In this document: positions 35,101-45,932 of the stretch, one piece after another | Position numbering within the stretch: position 1 is the stretch's first letter | Layout: each line of letters starts with the position of its first letter | Origin: Nemophila menziesii | Taxonomy: Eukaryota > Streptophyta > Magnoliopsida > Boraginales > Hydrophyllaceae | Direction of reading: 5' to 3' | DNA length: 64,000 nt | NCBI GenBank assembly: GCA_029959085.1 | Contig: JARWIR010000012.1 | Coordinates: 24,844,590 to 24,908,589, forward strand | The notes under the pieces: model-generated | Databases searched by the model: none | What the model saw: only the letters and a program-made list of their open reading frames with translations | Told to the model about the DNA's origin: nothing | Made by a program: the position numbers and the translations under genes

Positions 35101-35709
35101 AAAAACTCTATCAATTTTGCTGGCCCTGATATTATTACTATCACTCTTGTTAGTCCATGTGAAATAATGCCCTCCATAGCTATGTTCTATTAACCCTGCA
35201 TCCTCAATTCCTTCACTAAATTCTAATGCACCTTTATCAAGCACAGTACAATTTAGCCTATCCTGTATTTTCAAGATTTCATTAAAATCTCCCATAACAC
35301 ATAATCTGTCTTTATCAAACCTCTTACTCCACCTTTCCATATCTGCCCATAACTCTTTTCTCTCACCTCTATCATTACTCGCATATATCATAGCTAGATA
35401 GAATTCCTCTTTATTTTCGAAAATTCTTACTTTAACTAAGATAGCTTGAGAATTTTGCTGGATTAAATCAATTCCTGCATATTTATTGTCCCATAGTAAC
35501 CATATACGGCCACTAGGATCATTATTATAATTGTGAAGCATCTCCATATAAGAGAAATGCTTTTTTATTATCTCAGAATGTTTGTGTGCTCTCACCTTAG
35601 TTTCAAGCAACCCTACAATTCTGATTTTATTTTCAACCACAAAATCTTTGACATCCAATTGCCTTATTTCATTGTTAAAACCTCTCACATTCCAGGCTAC
35701 ACAATTCAT
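32104..35709 (-). CDS. LINE ORF2 protein: APE endonuclease and reverse transcriptase (1201 aa)
   Basis: This protein would nick target DNA and prime reverse transcription of the LINE RNA there. The endonuclease domain (1-230) keeps N7, E36, D141/N143 in GDFNEI, and S224-D225-H226. RT (about 455-760) has KKSPGPDG (458-465), LIPKEKKP, LDLQKAYD (588-595), LRQGDPLSPY (646-655) and FADD (693-696). A zf-RVT finger follows at about 1036-1100 with CSLC (1081-1084), H1093 and C1098. The protein ends at about 1200 residues with no RNase H domain, unlike the 25198-29529 protein, so the two belong to different L1 subgroups. The frame is fully open with all catalytic residues present, so the element may be competent. 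It begins in a 4-nt overlap with ORF1. Confidence 0.92.
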   Translation of the reverse strand: MNCVAWNVRGFNNEIRQLDVKDFVVENKIRIVGLLETKVRAHKHSEIIKKHFSYMEMLHNYNNDPSGRIWLLWDNKYAGIDLIQQNSQAILVKVRIFENKEEFYLAMIYASNDRGERKELWADMERWSKRFDKDRLCVMGDFNEILKIQDRLNCTVLDKGALEFSEGIEDAGLIEHSYGGHYFTWTNKSDSNNIRASKIDRVFVNTKWLDTIDSRVIIHNPSTSDHCPLKLNFITKKRSIASQFRFFDAWTNHEKFLYTVKEAWSLKVEGNFMFSLCKKQKNTKEALKKFNNMYFKRNSSNIELLKTQLNIVQMQIMSGKFDQSYITEEKILSAELEEAIVIQHRVLKQKARVMFNNEMDSNSAYYHKIIKGRIARNNVTLLVTDEGTNIEDPNLIKDEFVKFYTTLLGTKDDKEEFCSSNVLSMLLGKTLSEEQSQDLIAPVTDKEVKEALFSINSKKSPGPDGLNSTFYKEAWEIVGEDFTKAIKQSFENNKLLKQVNATNIVLIPKEKKPTNVKKFRPISCTNTIYKTLSRIMSKRLKKVMSSIISLNQAAYIQGRYVGDNILVAQDIMLGYDKKSSMSNCTINLDLQKAYDSVNWGFLINILKALKFPSKFIKWIIMCVCTPTYSVSVNGEACGFFEGKRGLRQGDPLSPYLFALCMEVFTGLFTHLANKREFQFHHKCDIMKLNHMIFADDLLVFFKANLESAEIINDGLNLFSRLSGLQINHQKSEIYVSGGNVNMEKEISRILNIKIGKLPVRYLGVPLHSKKLSVDEGNKLIDKIVNTINQWTSKLLSYSGRLELIKSIIVSKVLYWCRVFLLPKQVIYKLNKLISSFLWKGNMNGAQGAYISWERVCCSKDRGGLGIPNLERLNLVCLLSTFWRMYSQEQNVWSMWVKHNILKGKCVWSFEEKQSHTWIWKKLMKVRGIAYEFITHKVFNGKATYLIWDRWIGGQSMQQILGIELSKDNLNSNKTVDNCYGKERWRLPPCVGKILPHLADITLTSREDKKIWSESNKRGFSFKKTLIKLTNDSDEATVKWYELIWSKANIPRCVFISWLAIQNRLSTKLRMIEWGAQVDPLCSLCKATGEDNVHIFFKCTFSKRILQKILKICDIVWLPSDFDDLVEKFIGLTSKEQKMLVSLMVTSYIYILWKQRNEIDHGGVILNEDQILGRICEMAKMKVSTRSLRNEKVIKIVEKLVS

Positions 35710-36962
35710 ATATTTGGGGGTCTTGTTATCTCATCTCCTCCATTGTGATTTGTAATGAATTCGATGACATCTTTGTTTATCCCTCCTTCATCCTGTATCA
35801 CACCAAACTGATTTGCACTTATTATAGAGCTTGATTCTCCCTTATCCTTTGTATTAGTTATATTTCTCCTATTACTTCTAATTATATCCCATTCATCCAC
35901 TTTGTTCTTGCCTTTATCTTCTTTATTTGTCTTCTCATTAAGTGATAAACTCTGTTTTGGCCTCCATACTTGTTGAATGTTGTTACATTTACTTTCTAGG
36001 TGACCAAACCTGTTGCATTTAGTGCAGATTATTCGTTTCCATTCATATTCCACTCTAACTTCCTGAATTTCATCTAACCCAATATCTACCAAAATTTCAT
36101 CAGGTAATTCATCTTTTGTATCTACTTCAACACACACCCGTGCATATCCCAACCTAGTTTTTGACTCAGTAATGGAATCCATTTGTAAGGGCACTCCAAT
36201 TCCGCTCGCAACATAACCTAATCCCCTTTGAGTCCATAGATTCATCGGCACATTAATTAATTTGACCCATATCGGAATTTTTGAAATATCTATCTTATCA
36301 AATTGCATTCCCGGTTTCCATGGCCTGAGTAACAGAGGTTTGCCATTGATATTCCAAATCTGCTCAAGTGCTTTGTTGAAGAATTGAGAATTTTCAAACT
36401 TAAATATAACATTTCCTTTGGAGCTCGACTTAATGTCTATTTTCCCCCATTTACTCCACTGAAACTTCACGAAATTTACAATAGCATAGAACGGAGGTGG
36501 ATTATCCAAAAATTGACCTACAAGGGTATTCTCCCATTGTTCCGCTCCCTCATCTAACACATCCTGAGGTGGCATAACTAATTTCTTACCCTTTAACATC
36601 GACGGAGGGTGATGTTCCAGCTTCATCGATTTACTAGCGTATTTGTTGAACAGGTTTGACCACGGTACACTTTTATTTGCAACTGGTTCAGCTTGTTCTT
36701 CAACCGATTTACCTTGACCTTCATTGTTAACTGCTTTTTCAACAACTTCAAACACTTCCGGTACTGATACAGCTTCAGATTCACTATTTTCCCCTTCTCC
36801 TTTGTAAGATTCAGGGGTATTTAGCAAATTTGGGCTCGGCGATAGCATTTCTTTAGTGATATCTCTGTATCTGGTTTTCGTTTTTGGATTTGGGTTGGTG
36901 TTAGCTTTACCCGATACATTTTGCACTTTATTGACTCGATTTGTATATAACGTTTTAGCCAT
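35706..36962 (-). CDS. LINE ORF1 protein (418 aa, DUF4283-type with zinc knuckle)
   Basis: The RNA-binding partner of ORF2, expected to coat the LINE transcript. The N terminus (1-100) is hydrophilic and low in complexity. Residues about 130-300 form the DUF4283-like domain (FVKFQWSKWGKIDIK; PLLLRPWKPGMQFD; KIPIWVKLINVP). A CCHC knuckle follows with C313, C316, H321 and C326, then a basic tail. The stop codon overlaps the ORF2 start as ATGA (35709-35706), which suggests termination-reinitiation coupling. The start is the first ATG of the open frame, about 285 bp from the element end. No disruption is seen. Confidence 0.88.
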   Translation of the reverse strand: MAKTLYTNRVNKVQNVSGKANTNPNPKTKTRYRDITKEMLSPSPNLLNTPESYKGEGENSESEAVSVPEVFEVVEKAVNNEGQGKSVEEQAEPVANKSVPWSNLFNKYASKSMKLEHHPPSMLKGKKLVMPPQDVLDEGAEQWENTLVGQFLDNPPPFYAIVNFVKFQWSKWGKIDIKSSSKGNVIFKFENSQFFNKALEQIWNINGKPLLLRPWKPGMQFDKIDISKIPIWVKLINVPMNLWTQRGLGYVASGIGVPLQMDSITESKTRLGYARVCVEVDTKDELPDEILVDIGLDEIQEVRVEYEWKRIICTKCNRFGHLESKCNNIQQVWRPKQSLSLNEKTNKEDKGKNKVDEWDIIRSNRRNITNTKDKGESSSIISANQFGVIQDEGGINKDVIEFITNHNGGDEITRPPNI

Positions 36963-37259
36963 TTGTTAAGAGAAGTCAAACTAAGAAAGAAAAAGAAAAA
37001 TAAAAGGAAGCGGTGAAAGAAAAGAGGTGAAAGGATAGAATGGATGGGTTTGTGAATCCAAGAACAAGTGTGAGATCCCAGAAAATTCTAGGTCAAACAC
37101 TAATTCTGGAGAGAGAAAAGCTAAAAAATTAAAAAAAACGGCTAAAGTGGTGAGTGGGTGAGGAAATTAAGATGGAATAAAAAATTAATGGATGAATGGC
37201 TTGGGAGGATTTTTTGGCTAAGTTGACTCTCATTGACTTGGCTAACTGTTTTATAATTC

Positions 37260-37264
<5 letters not shown>

Positions 37265-37350
<86 letters not shown>
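37265..37350. repeat. (TA)n microsatellite, about 86 bp
   Basis: A pure alternating AT run immediately beside the TSD of the minus-strand LINE. Confidence 0.97.
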
Positions 37351-37352
<2 letters not shown>

Positions 37353-38618
37353 TAAGGGTTCTAATATGAAATTTGCTTTTGAGCTCCAAAAATATCAGGA
37401 ACTATCCTGCACAATTCGATCCTACATACCTATCTAACCGCCCCCTGCAAAACCATGTATATATCCTCCATCAAACCTCCACAAAAAAATCAACCATTAC
37501 CTGCCATAACATTGGTAGCGTTAAAGCAACTGTAGATATTTAATAGTTCTCAATCCAAACAAACCCTAAGAGAATTCCATGGTCCCAAATACAGCAGCTA
37601 TTTCTAAAAATCCAAGTCCTCAAAAATATCGGGATCATCATTATGTGATATGAATAATTGTACACATTGAACAAGTGGATAAATAAAATATCTAACGTAA
37701 CCTCGATTGAACCTCACAAAATAAAGGACTCAGGGCATTTCTCAATTCTGTGTTGTGAGGCGTTGCTTTGCTGTTTCCCTCACCGAAGATCTTTATATTG
37801 AGGCTCAAATTCAGCGATTCTGCCAACTGTTTCGTAGCAACTTGCTTCAACACCATACATATATGGTAACAAGTTTAAGTGGATGAATTATTTTTCAAAA
37901 AGAAAATTTTCCATTTCTATGCAACTTTGAGTCAATAGCCACTGTTTATTCTAGGTCCTACTTGTATGAAACCGGACAAAAAACAAATAATCGACAACAT
38001 CTTGGATTCTTTCGCATATATTTTCTTTTTAGGACGGAACAATTTTAGGTGGCAGCCAGATTAATTAGAGTCAGAACATTAGACTTCATTAGTGAAGGTG
38101 CATTTAAGGATCACGAGGATTGACAAACTGCTTTAGTTACATTCCATTTCTTGTTTAGAATACTCTCGTTTGGCACGATAGACCCTAAAAACTAAAAATA
38201 GTTGTAAGATTTTCATTCTATATCTATTGTAAATTAAGCAATGATATGTATTTTTCTAATCTTTATCATCTTTTATATGTGATAATTAAATAAAAAAAAG
38301 ATAAATAATAAGAATTTTTTAATTAATTATTAAAATCTCTACAAATGAACAAATAAAAAATAATTATATATATATATATTTATATATATATGTATGAACT
38401 ATACATTTAAATCTTCTATATTAAATTTTAGTCATTAATTAAAATAATAATATTATATAGTTAATTATAATTTATTGATATAAATTTGAAACATAAAACA
38501 TACATTATAATAATATAATTTGATAATAATAATAATAATATTGGATCATTCAAGAAAAAATATTCGAAAATAAAACATAAATGGTTATCTCGATTCTCGA
38601 CCGACGTTGTTTCCAAAG
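37351..38618. other. Interval with nothing recognised
   Basis: No ORF or paired repeat could be supported. It holds a short (TA) run near 38366-38392 and an (AAT)n run near 38526-38540. Confidence 0.5.
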
Positions 38619-39567
38619 TGTCGGAATTAGCACATTAATATTACTTATAAAAGTGAATTTCGTCATGATCTTATGGAAGAAGTGGAAAAACTAGTCATAT
38701 ATTGAATAGCTTCACACTGGAAAATTTAAAAAAAACCATTGATGCTTTATTAAAAATAATTTTCTTTCTCAATTTCCCATCCTACTGGGAGATGTGGAAA
38801 AAAAAAATTATTGAGTAAACAGTCCCACATTGGAAATGGAGATGCGATTAAGTAAGTATTTACGTGCTTACCTCTTTATCCATTTCAAAAGGATTAAAGA
38901 CTATGAAAGCTAAAAGAGAATAAATAAAGTCCCACATGCAAGTACAACAACAACCCCCGTTAGGCCCTGAACCGACACCGGCGACGGTGTACGGCGTGGG
39001 GTCGAGGGGTCGTGGGGGAGTTGTGGGAGTTGTGGGTGTTGCGGAGACTAATGTAATATGGCTGGTACTTATACTTGTCGTTGGCACTTCACAACCTTCT
39101 AGCCAAAAGACAAAACGTCCACAAATTAAGGACTCATCAAACTCAGAATATTCTCTAATCAAGGCTCAGCCTGCAAAGCGTCATCAATAAAGATGTCCTT
39201 AAATGACATTTATTGGGGATGATTCTTAAAGGCCTTCTCCCCTCTTATATATAGAGGCCTCTCCCATTTGCAGAAGTACGAAACTTAGAATTCGGAATAG
39301 ACTACTATGCTTTACTCTCACTTATAATACTCTGATATTGCTGGACTAGAGTAGAAGCTCTGTTAGAGATACCAACACGCCAAAATATCTTTTTAATGCA
39401 ACATTATATACTGTGTAATTGTTCTTTTCTTTAATTTCCGTATAAGTTTTATATTTCTCATTAATTATAATTTTGTGGTGTTATCTTTAATCAGAAATTA
39501 TTTATCTTTTGCCTTTTGAGTATCCATATCTTTCGCTTTTAAGACTAGCGATTATAATTTTCCAACA
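38619..39567 (+). repeat. Ty1/copia LTR, 5' copy (about 949 bp)
   Basis: It begins TGTCGGAATTA and ends TTTTCCAACA, the typical copia LTR form. The copia gag remnant follows 44 bp downstream. Words such as AGTCCCACATT and the sequence just after the LTR (ATTTAGAAAGATATTT) match the copia element at 49802-53590, so they belong to one family. A TATA box lies near 39245. Confidence 0.72.
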
Positions 39568-39610
39568 ATTTAGAAAGATATTTGTTTTATATCACTAGTT
39601 CTTTTTTGAA

Positions 39611-40010
39611 ATGGCTTTTCCTATCTCGTCAGTTGGTCCATCATTGATCGCAGAGGCCTTTACCGACGCGAATAAGTAAGAGCCCTTTAATGGTTCCAAC
39701 TACAAGCATTGGGCACAAAAGATCTTGATCTTTCTTGAACAATAGGAACTCGACTTCACTATAGTCGAAGATCCTCCCTTTCGGGTGGAAAACAAAGTTC
39801 CTATTAAAGAAGAACAAGCTAGATATCTTACCCTCTAAGCCAAGTTCAAAAAATCAAACACAATGGCTCGGGACTGGATGTTGAACAATGTCTCAAATCC
39901 ATCTATGATCTCTTTGTCGAAGAGAGGTCGACAAAGATCATACGGGAAACTCTTGAGAAAAAATATGGGATGATGATTCAGTAAAAGGAAATATGTCATC
40001 GGATAAGGTC
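39611..40010 (+). pseudogene. Ty1/copia gag remnant
   Basis: From the ATG at 39611 the frame reads as a copia Gag N terminus with the EPFNGSNYKHWAQKILIFLEQ-type motif, then EEQARYL and ARDWMLNN. In-frame stops occur at about 39677, 39743 and 39836, so it is dead. No protease, integrase or RT follows: the element is cut off before an Athila-like 3' end begins at about 40140. Confidence 0.78.
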
Positions 40011-40139
40011 CTGGATACTGAGCGAGAAATGAGTAAGTGTGTAGAACGTGAGTTTATTGCAACTTTGACGTGAATAAGGAATTAGATCACATAGCTAGGA
40101 AAATGACTAGGACAGTTATTTGTTAGCCACTTGTTCCTT

Positions 40140-41045
40140 TTCACTTGATGAACAATAATTATCCATCTTATCCCCTCTAAGACTAATAATATTTTTTGTT
40201 AGCCCTTATTGTAACACTATATCCCTTAGTGTGTAGTACTTTACCATATGATTTGCTCTCAAGTCATAATTCCTCGCGGCTAGTCCTCTTGAACTTGAGT
40301 TTGGAATGGTGGGTGTTCATGATTCTGGGATACATTTAGGGGGGTTGATGTCTCATATGTTTTGATATAATAATTGTATCAAGAGACATATATTTGTGGG
40401 TTTAGTGGACCTAAGAGAGTTATTATCCCCTAGGAGTTGTTCTAACTTTCTTATCTCATTTTGGGCTTATTACTATTTTTAATCTTGTGTGCTTTAATCG
40501 TGTGTCAGGTGTGTAGATTTTAGGTACATGGTTTACATGAGACCCAAAGATTACATATATATAAGTCAAGTATTAAAATCCAAACCCAAGTCATGAAGTA
40601 AAAGGAGCAAAAAGTCACATTGGAAGAACTTGAACGTATACCGGCAAAGTCTTTACGTGACTTGTATCAGTCGCCACGAATAATTGGTTAGATAATTTGA
40701 CATAAATACTTTTAATTTGGATAGACCTTGAAGTCAGTCATGCGCGAGAAGTGACGGAAGATGATTCGGAGTTTAGACGAAGAAGTTATGCTAATTTTTC
40801 CACGGTGACTCGAACATGGCCAACATAAAGTAAAAATGGATTGGGCCTTTTGGACCCCCAAAGGGGCCCATTTGGACCTAAAAAATTTTTAGACTCATAT
40901 AAATACATTTTAGAAGCTGAAAAACATATACAACTTGTATTTTAAAAAAGAAAAATACTCCTGGAGATTAAAGAGAAGAAATAAGATAGGCTTTTAACCA
41001 TTAATTCACCATTCTTCATCATCCAGAGTCTGATTCATCGTTTAT
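40140..41045 (+). mobile_element. 3' end of a plus-strand Athila-like element: internal tail, polypurine tract and truncated LTR
   Basis: The internal tail near 40290-40320 (GAACTTGAGTTTGGAATGG) is the inverse of the 3' region seen at 670-700. A polypurine tract, TTTAGGGGGG, at 40335-40344 abuts TGATGTCTC at 40346, the LTR start. The terminal hairpin partner GAGACAT lies near 40381. TATA-like CATATAAATACA is near 40890. The LTR stops short of its U5 at about 41045, where opposite-strand Athila-like sequence begins. Confidence 0.7.
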
Positions 41046-41411
41046 TTTAAAATAGTTTATACACAAAAACAATATACAACAAGTCTTATGAAGTATTACT
41101 CAAGAAATAATCCACACATATATTATTCATATACCTAATCAACATGTTAACGTTCCAAGAAAGATTAACTTTGCAATACACAAAGGGATACTAATATACT
41201 TAGCTTGAAGTGGTGCCCATAAAGTGATCTTTGATCCTTCCATGGTGTCTAATGGTCTACTTACTTGCTTCATTTCCATGCATATATCACTTAATCACAT
41301 AACTAAGAATTTCAAGGTCTTTTCGGTTATAACATGTCTTAGGGTCGGTATAGTACATATAGATAGTTTTAGAGTGAGATTTTGACTTCGGCTAAAAGCT
41401 TGAGTTTGATA

Positions 41412-41666
41412 CTCCCTCTGTCCCAAAAATAATACCCACTTAGCTTTTCACACAGATTAAAAAACACAATCATCACATTAACCATTACTAAAATACCCCT
41501 TATAAAGTGTCTTGATATTTTAAATATTCATTGGGAAACATAAATTTTAATATTTTAATAAGAGTAATAGTGGAAAAATGTGGGATAAAGTGTATTAATT
41601 CTAAGTGGACAATATTTTTGGGACATTATTTTTAGTAAGTGGACATTACTTTTGGGACGCGGGGAG
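41412..41666. mobile_element. Stowaway-like (Tc1/mariner) MITE, 255 bp
   Basis: The ends CTCCCTCTGTCCCAAAA and, inverted, CTCCCCGCGTCCCAAAA form terminal inverted repeats of the common plant Stowaway type. TA precedes the left end and TG (TA with one change) follows the right end. Confidence 0.85.
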
Positions 41667-42748
41667 TGTCATGGATTTTCTCACTCATACCCTTTTGATG
41701 TATTAAATTCGCATCCCGGAATTCCAAAAACAAACTTCTTCTTGATATTCAATGAATTCACTTGCCGGATTCCTTTATTTATTCTTTTTATTATTATTTT
41801 TATAAAAATAAAAAATGAATCTTGTTTTTGATGTAAGAATTCATGTTGACTTCTTTTTCATTCATTTTTTCTTTTTATTTGTTTTTAAATATTTTTTTTC
41901 TATTTCATTCTTTTAGTTTCTTGAATCCCGATAAGGTTCATAATAAAGTGCATCAACATGTAGCATCGATATTCAAAGAAACTCACCCAAATATATCCTA
42001 AACTACAAACACACACCATCCCAAACTCAAGTTCAAAGACGACTTGTATTACGGAATTGTGACTCGAGAGCGGGTCATATGATAAAGTCCTCACACTAAG
42101 GGGTAAAGGCTTATAATAGTCGCTAACAAAAAAATAGGCTTTAACACATAGAGGGGTTAAGAATGATACATGATGTTAGTTGGACATAAATCTAAAGGAA
42201 ACGAGTGTCTACAAAAGAAACAACCTTGGTTATTTTTCTAGCTTTATAATCTCGTTAACTCATTTATATCAACGTCACAAGTAAAGTAGATTTTCAACTA
42301 GGTTGGATTTATACTCTATACATACTCAGTTCTCACTTAGTCTCTAGGCCCTTATATGCATTATTCACTAATTCTCTTTCTACGCTAACATGTTTCCATA
42401 CGAGCATTTCAAGTAAAAATAGGGGTGTTTCAAAAAGAAAGTCGTATTGAATATCATTGACTTGTTTATACATGTTTCCAAAGGACATTAGTAGTTCAAC
42501 AACACCTATTTCCTAAACTATTTTTTTACTTTTTATTTTTTATATTTTAATTTTTTTGGTTTTTAATTTTTTTCTTAAAGTAAGTAAACACATAAAACAG
42601 GGACGAGAACAACTAGTAACCCACCCCAATCAAAAATGAGTTGTATCTCCACGACTCAAAAAAAAACTCTAAAGCAAGTAAACTTAGAAATATTCACCTG
42701 AACATATACGATACATAGGCTAACAAGAGAGTAAATAGTACTTACCTT

Positions 42749-44164
42749 TTAACATTGGGTTGCCTCCCAATAAGAACTTTTATTTATCATGTCATTAAGC
42801 TTGACACAAAATCTTCCCCAAAAATTGTATTGAGGCTGTTGTGGTACTCCTCCGCTTAAACTCGCCTCCTCCCCAAAATAGTAACTTAGTAAATTGCTCG
42901 TCATTGATTTTTCTTGATTGATCTGTGTATGGGGTTGGGTAGCTTCCTCGGTTTGTTGCCTGGTTCTCATGACAAAACAACTTCCTCACATAGTGATTTA
43001 TGATGACCGTCTTGGACAGTATAAGCTCTTTCTTCTCTTTAATCACATATTCATCTTTGTAAGGAAGTAGGTAGTTCCCCTACTTTTTGCCTTGCTTTCA
43101 CGTTGTAACACCTTTCTCCCAAGGTATTTGTTGAATAATTCCCCTAATACTCCTCGTTTCTCAATGAGTTTTGTTCTAAATTCCTTCATTACTTTCGATG
43201 AGAATGGAGGTGGGCTAACGTCTTCTAATGGAGGTTCAACTTTTGGTTAATTTTGTACCCTTGGTGCTTCTACTGGCTTCTCGACCACTTCCACTTTCAC
43301 TTTATCGTCAACCCAGTCTTTCGTGATCACATCGTACAATTTTTTTAGGAATCTCTTTACCCTCGGTAACCACTTCTTTCGAGTCGACTTCCCTCTCTTG
43401 ATTATATGCAAACTCCGTGAGATAACATACCATTCTTCATTGTTTTGTATAAATTTAATTACAGATTTATCCATCACACTAACAAAAGGCGCACCCACAT
43501 ATTGGTCTTCAACCACGTCCAGCAAAATCTTCACATCACCTATGCAAGTGTATTCTATCACTAATTCTTCTGCAACTATTTCTTTCAGTTATTCTACATC
43601 ATGTATCAATTGAGGAGGAAGGTTATCCCTCGAAAGAGTGAATCGTGATAGGGCTCTTCATAATTCTTGGTGATGTTATAAACTTGTTAGAACATTCAAG
43701 TAGTTTCAAATTTGTGTCAGTTTCCCTAGTTTTGTTTTCGATGTGGTCTCAAATTTGGACTTGTTTACATCTTCTCTTGCCTTTCTCTCTTTGATTTCAA
43801 ATATTTCATCCAATTATTTGGAAGCACACTCCTCTGGTGGTATCTATGGTAAACCAGTGGATTGTTTGAAGGTTGCTTCTTTGCACACCCGTATGGCTTT
43901 TGCAAGTGTTTAATTTAATTGGGATTTTGGAGGTCTTCTTGGAGGTTGTTGAATAATCCTAACCCATTGATTATTCTTTCCTTGTTCTTTATGGTGTTGA
44001 TAAGATATTTGGTAGTAGTTACTACCCCATTGTTGATATCCCGAAGTGTCTTCCACATGGGTGAATTTATCGAGGTTTGAATAATATCCTCGATACATCA
44101 TCAAAGAAATCGAGACCTTACTCCCTAGCTCCATTGCTCTAAGCATAGTATTTGTGATGAACAA
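42749..44164 (-). pseudogene. Broken ORFs of the pol-less Athila-like element, function unknown
   Basis: Three short frames on the minus strand (44164-43910, 43561-43247, 43046-42749) carry no recognised enzyme motif. The middle one is Val/Lys-rich with LLDVVEDQYVGAPFV. The frames between 43250 and 42750 look like one longer ORF broken by frameshifts (PPPFSSKVMKEFRTK is readable near 43200). The position corresponds to gag or the accessory ORF of the full element. I do not recognise a domain. Confidence 0.45.
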
Positions 44165-44238
44165 AAAAAATAAAAGGACAATTGTTTATCTAACAACAAA
44201 AATTTAAAAGTAAATCTAAAACCACAGTTAATTAACTA

Positions 44239-44258
44239 TTCCCCGATAATATCGGCAA
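44239..44258 (-). other. Degenerate primer-binding site
   Basis: TTCCCCGATAATATCGGCAA on the plus strand aligns with the TCCCCGGCAGCGGCGCCA site at 8395-8412 and has the same short spacing to the LTR. It carries several mismatches. Confidence 0.55.
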
Positions 44259-44263
44259 ATACT

Positions 44264-45766
44264 TGTTGTTCCCCGAGGTGTGATAATAAATCAAAACTCG
44301 TAGAATGAAATTTTGCAAGTGTACGAGTAGTCACAAGTAAAAAAGTTGATTAATAAGTTCGTCTCTAGAAGTAATAAACATTTGACACGTAATTTTAGCT
44401 TTCGATTAGATATTGTGTTGGGGTCAAAGAAACTAAAAAGTAAAAGAAAAGAAATATTTACTTGGTTTCTGATTTAATATTGACTAAGATAAAAGTAATA
44501 GATAAAAATTGAATACAAAGATATGAGTCTTAATGCAAAGTATAACTAGATATTGCGTTTCACCACTAGCATAAATTAGGATTGTTCGTGATATAAGGGT
44601 AAAATTGGTATTGCTCTTGCTAACCGGGAATATAAAGTCTCCATAAGATCCTCCCGGATAAGTAGGAGACTACTATCTAACCCTATGAACCTATTCTGAG
44701 TGATTCCTATGCATGTTATCTACAAGCCTAAAGTTCAAGCCCTATGAGATTATTTAACTAGTTCTGATCTTCTAATTTTCAAACTCAACTAAACAACTAT
44801 AATTCTAGTTTTTGAATATTAAACACCGCAGCTGGGCACCAGTTTAATCCCTAACATAACTAAATATATGTAAGATCCATATTTACAATAAACATAAGGA
44901 TTATAATAAGCAAATAATCCACAAGTAATTATATTAACATGTAGTCTCAGATATTATAGAAAATAATCTCAAATCATAGATAGGGTTCATATATATGCAA
45001 TATCAAGTTAAAAGATATTTAGTTCATATTTGGATTATAAAAGATAAAATTTAAAGACATAATATGGATTTCAAGAGAAGACTAATTACAATAGATATAA
45101 ACCTTGTGCTGTTGTTTTGCTCCTCGTGCTTCTCTTTTACTCTGCACACTATGAATATTTGATAAATAAAAGGAGTAATGAATGGTGTATTGAGGTGTAT
45201 CTTTCTCATGCCAAACATGTGATCTATAAAACAAATTTGTTGGTCTTGTGTAGGGTTAATGAAGGAAAATAGATTTTTCAAAATTTAGCCCACAAGGAAA
45301 TTCATAAGAAATTGGCTGAATCATAACTTTCTCATAGAAACTTGAAATTGAGATTCATTTTCCCCCACACAAACTAGATTTCAAGAGTTACCCATTGGTA
45401 TAAGAACCAACTTCTATTTCGTCCCCGAAATTATGGGAAATTTTTGAAAGCTAGTAGTGGTTTCATATGAAAACTTTTTGTGCTATTTATGGTAAATTTG
45501 TGATATTTTTTACTTCTATTTATTTCCTTCCTAGATTTCATTGGTTATTTCTTGGCTTTTATGCTCCTTAATTCTTGCTTCAACCTCCAGATTCACCATG
45601 TTCATATGAGCTATACGCTTATCGTACAAATCATCTCAAAATGCTCCAATAAGTCAATAAGTCATAATATATAAAAATAAAGAGATAAATCATATATTAA
45701 AGCACTAAAGCCCCAATAAATAATGTATGGTGAATCTATAAATTTATCACAAAAGGTGAGACATCA
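44264..45766 (-). repeat. 5' LTR of the pol-less Athila-like element (1503 bp)
   Basis: It begins TGATGTCTCACC (minus strand, 45766) and ends next to the degenerate primer site at 44264. It shares AAGTGTACGAG and AAGTTCGTCTCTAG near 44317-44370 with related LTRs. The inverted partner of the terminal hairpin is not evident here, unlike in its relatives. Confidence 0.75.
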
Positions 45767-45932
45767 CTTAATTAAATTTCCTAGTTAAATTAGTCATTTT
45801 ATTCTGTAGTAGTGGTAGTTAATCATTAATACAAAAATCAAAAGTCTTTTTTAATTGTCAGTGATTTATCTAATCGAAACCATATTACGTTTTATCTTAC
45901 TAACATATGTGGAAACGAACTCACTTACATAC

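Larger units (their letters stand above)
31863..37247 (-). mobile_element. Intact-looking L1-type LINE without RNase H (about 5.4 kb)
   Basis: The plus strand shows a 29-bp T run (31863-31891), which is the poly(A) tail of a minus-strand element. The flanks GTTTTATAATTC (31851-31862 and 37248-37259, extending to 17 bp with the T's) form an exact TSD. Both ORFs are open. A 5' UTR of about 285 bp (37247-36963) precedes ORF1. Confidence 0.94.
41060..45766 (-). mobile_element. Pol-less (non-autonomous) Athila-like element, minus strand
   Basis: It has a 5' LTR (45766-44264), a degenerate primer-binding site (about 44258-44239), a short region of broken ORFs, and a 3' non-coding region collinear with 1-1329. 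No protease, RT or integrase motif was found anywhere. Its own 3' LTR is missing on the left. A Stowaway-like MITE sits in its 3' region. Either pol was deleted or this is a non-autonomous lineage mobilised by full elements. Confidence 0.7.

Noticed and set aside
37129..37389. 86-codon frame encoding an Ile-Tyr repeat
   Set aside because: Pure translation of the (TA)n microsatellite.
38860..39190. Overlapping frames in a GC-richer patch on both strands
   Set aside because: They lie inside the copia LTR, lack domains, and are explained by local base composition.
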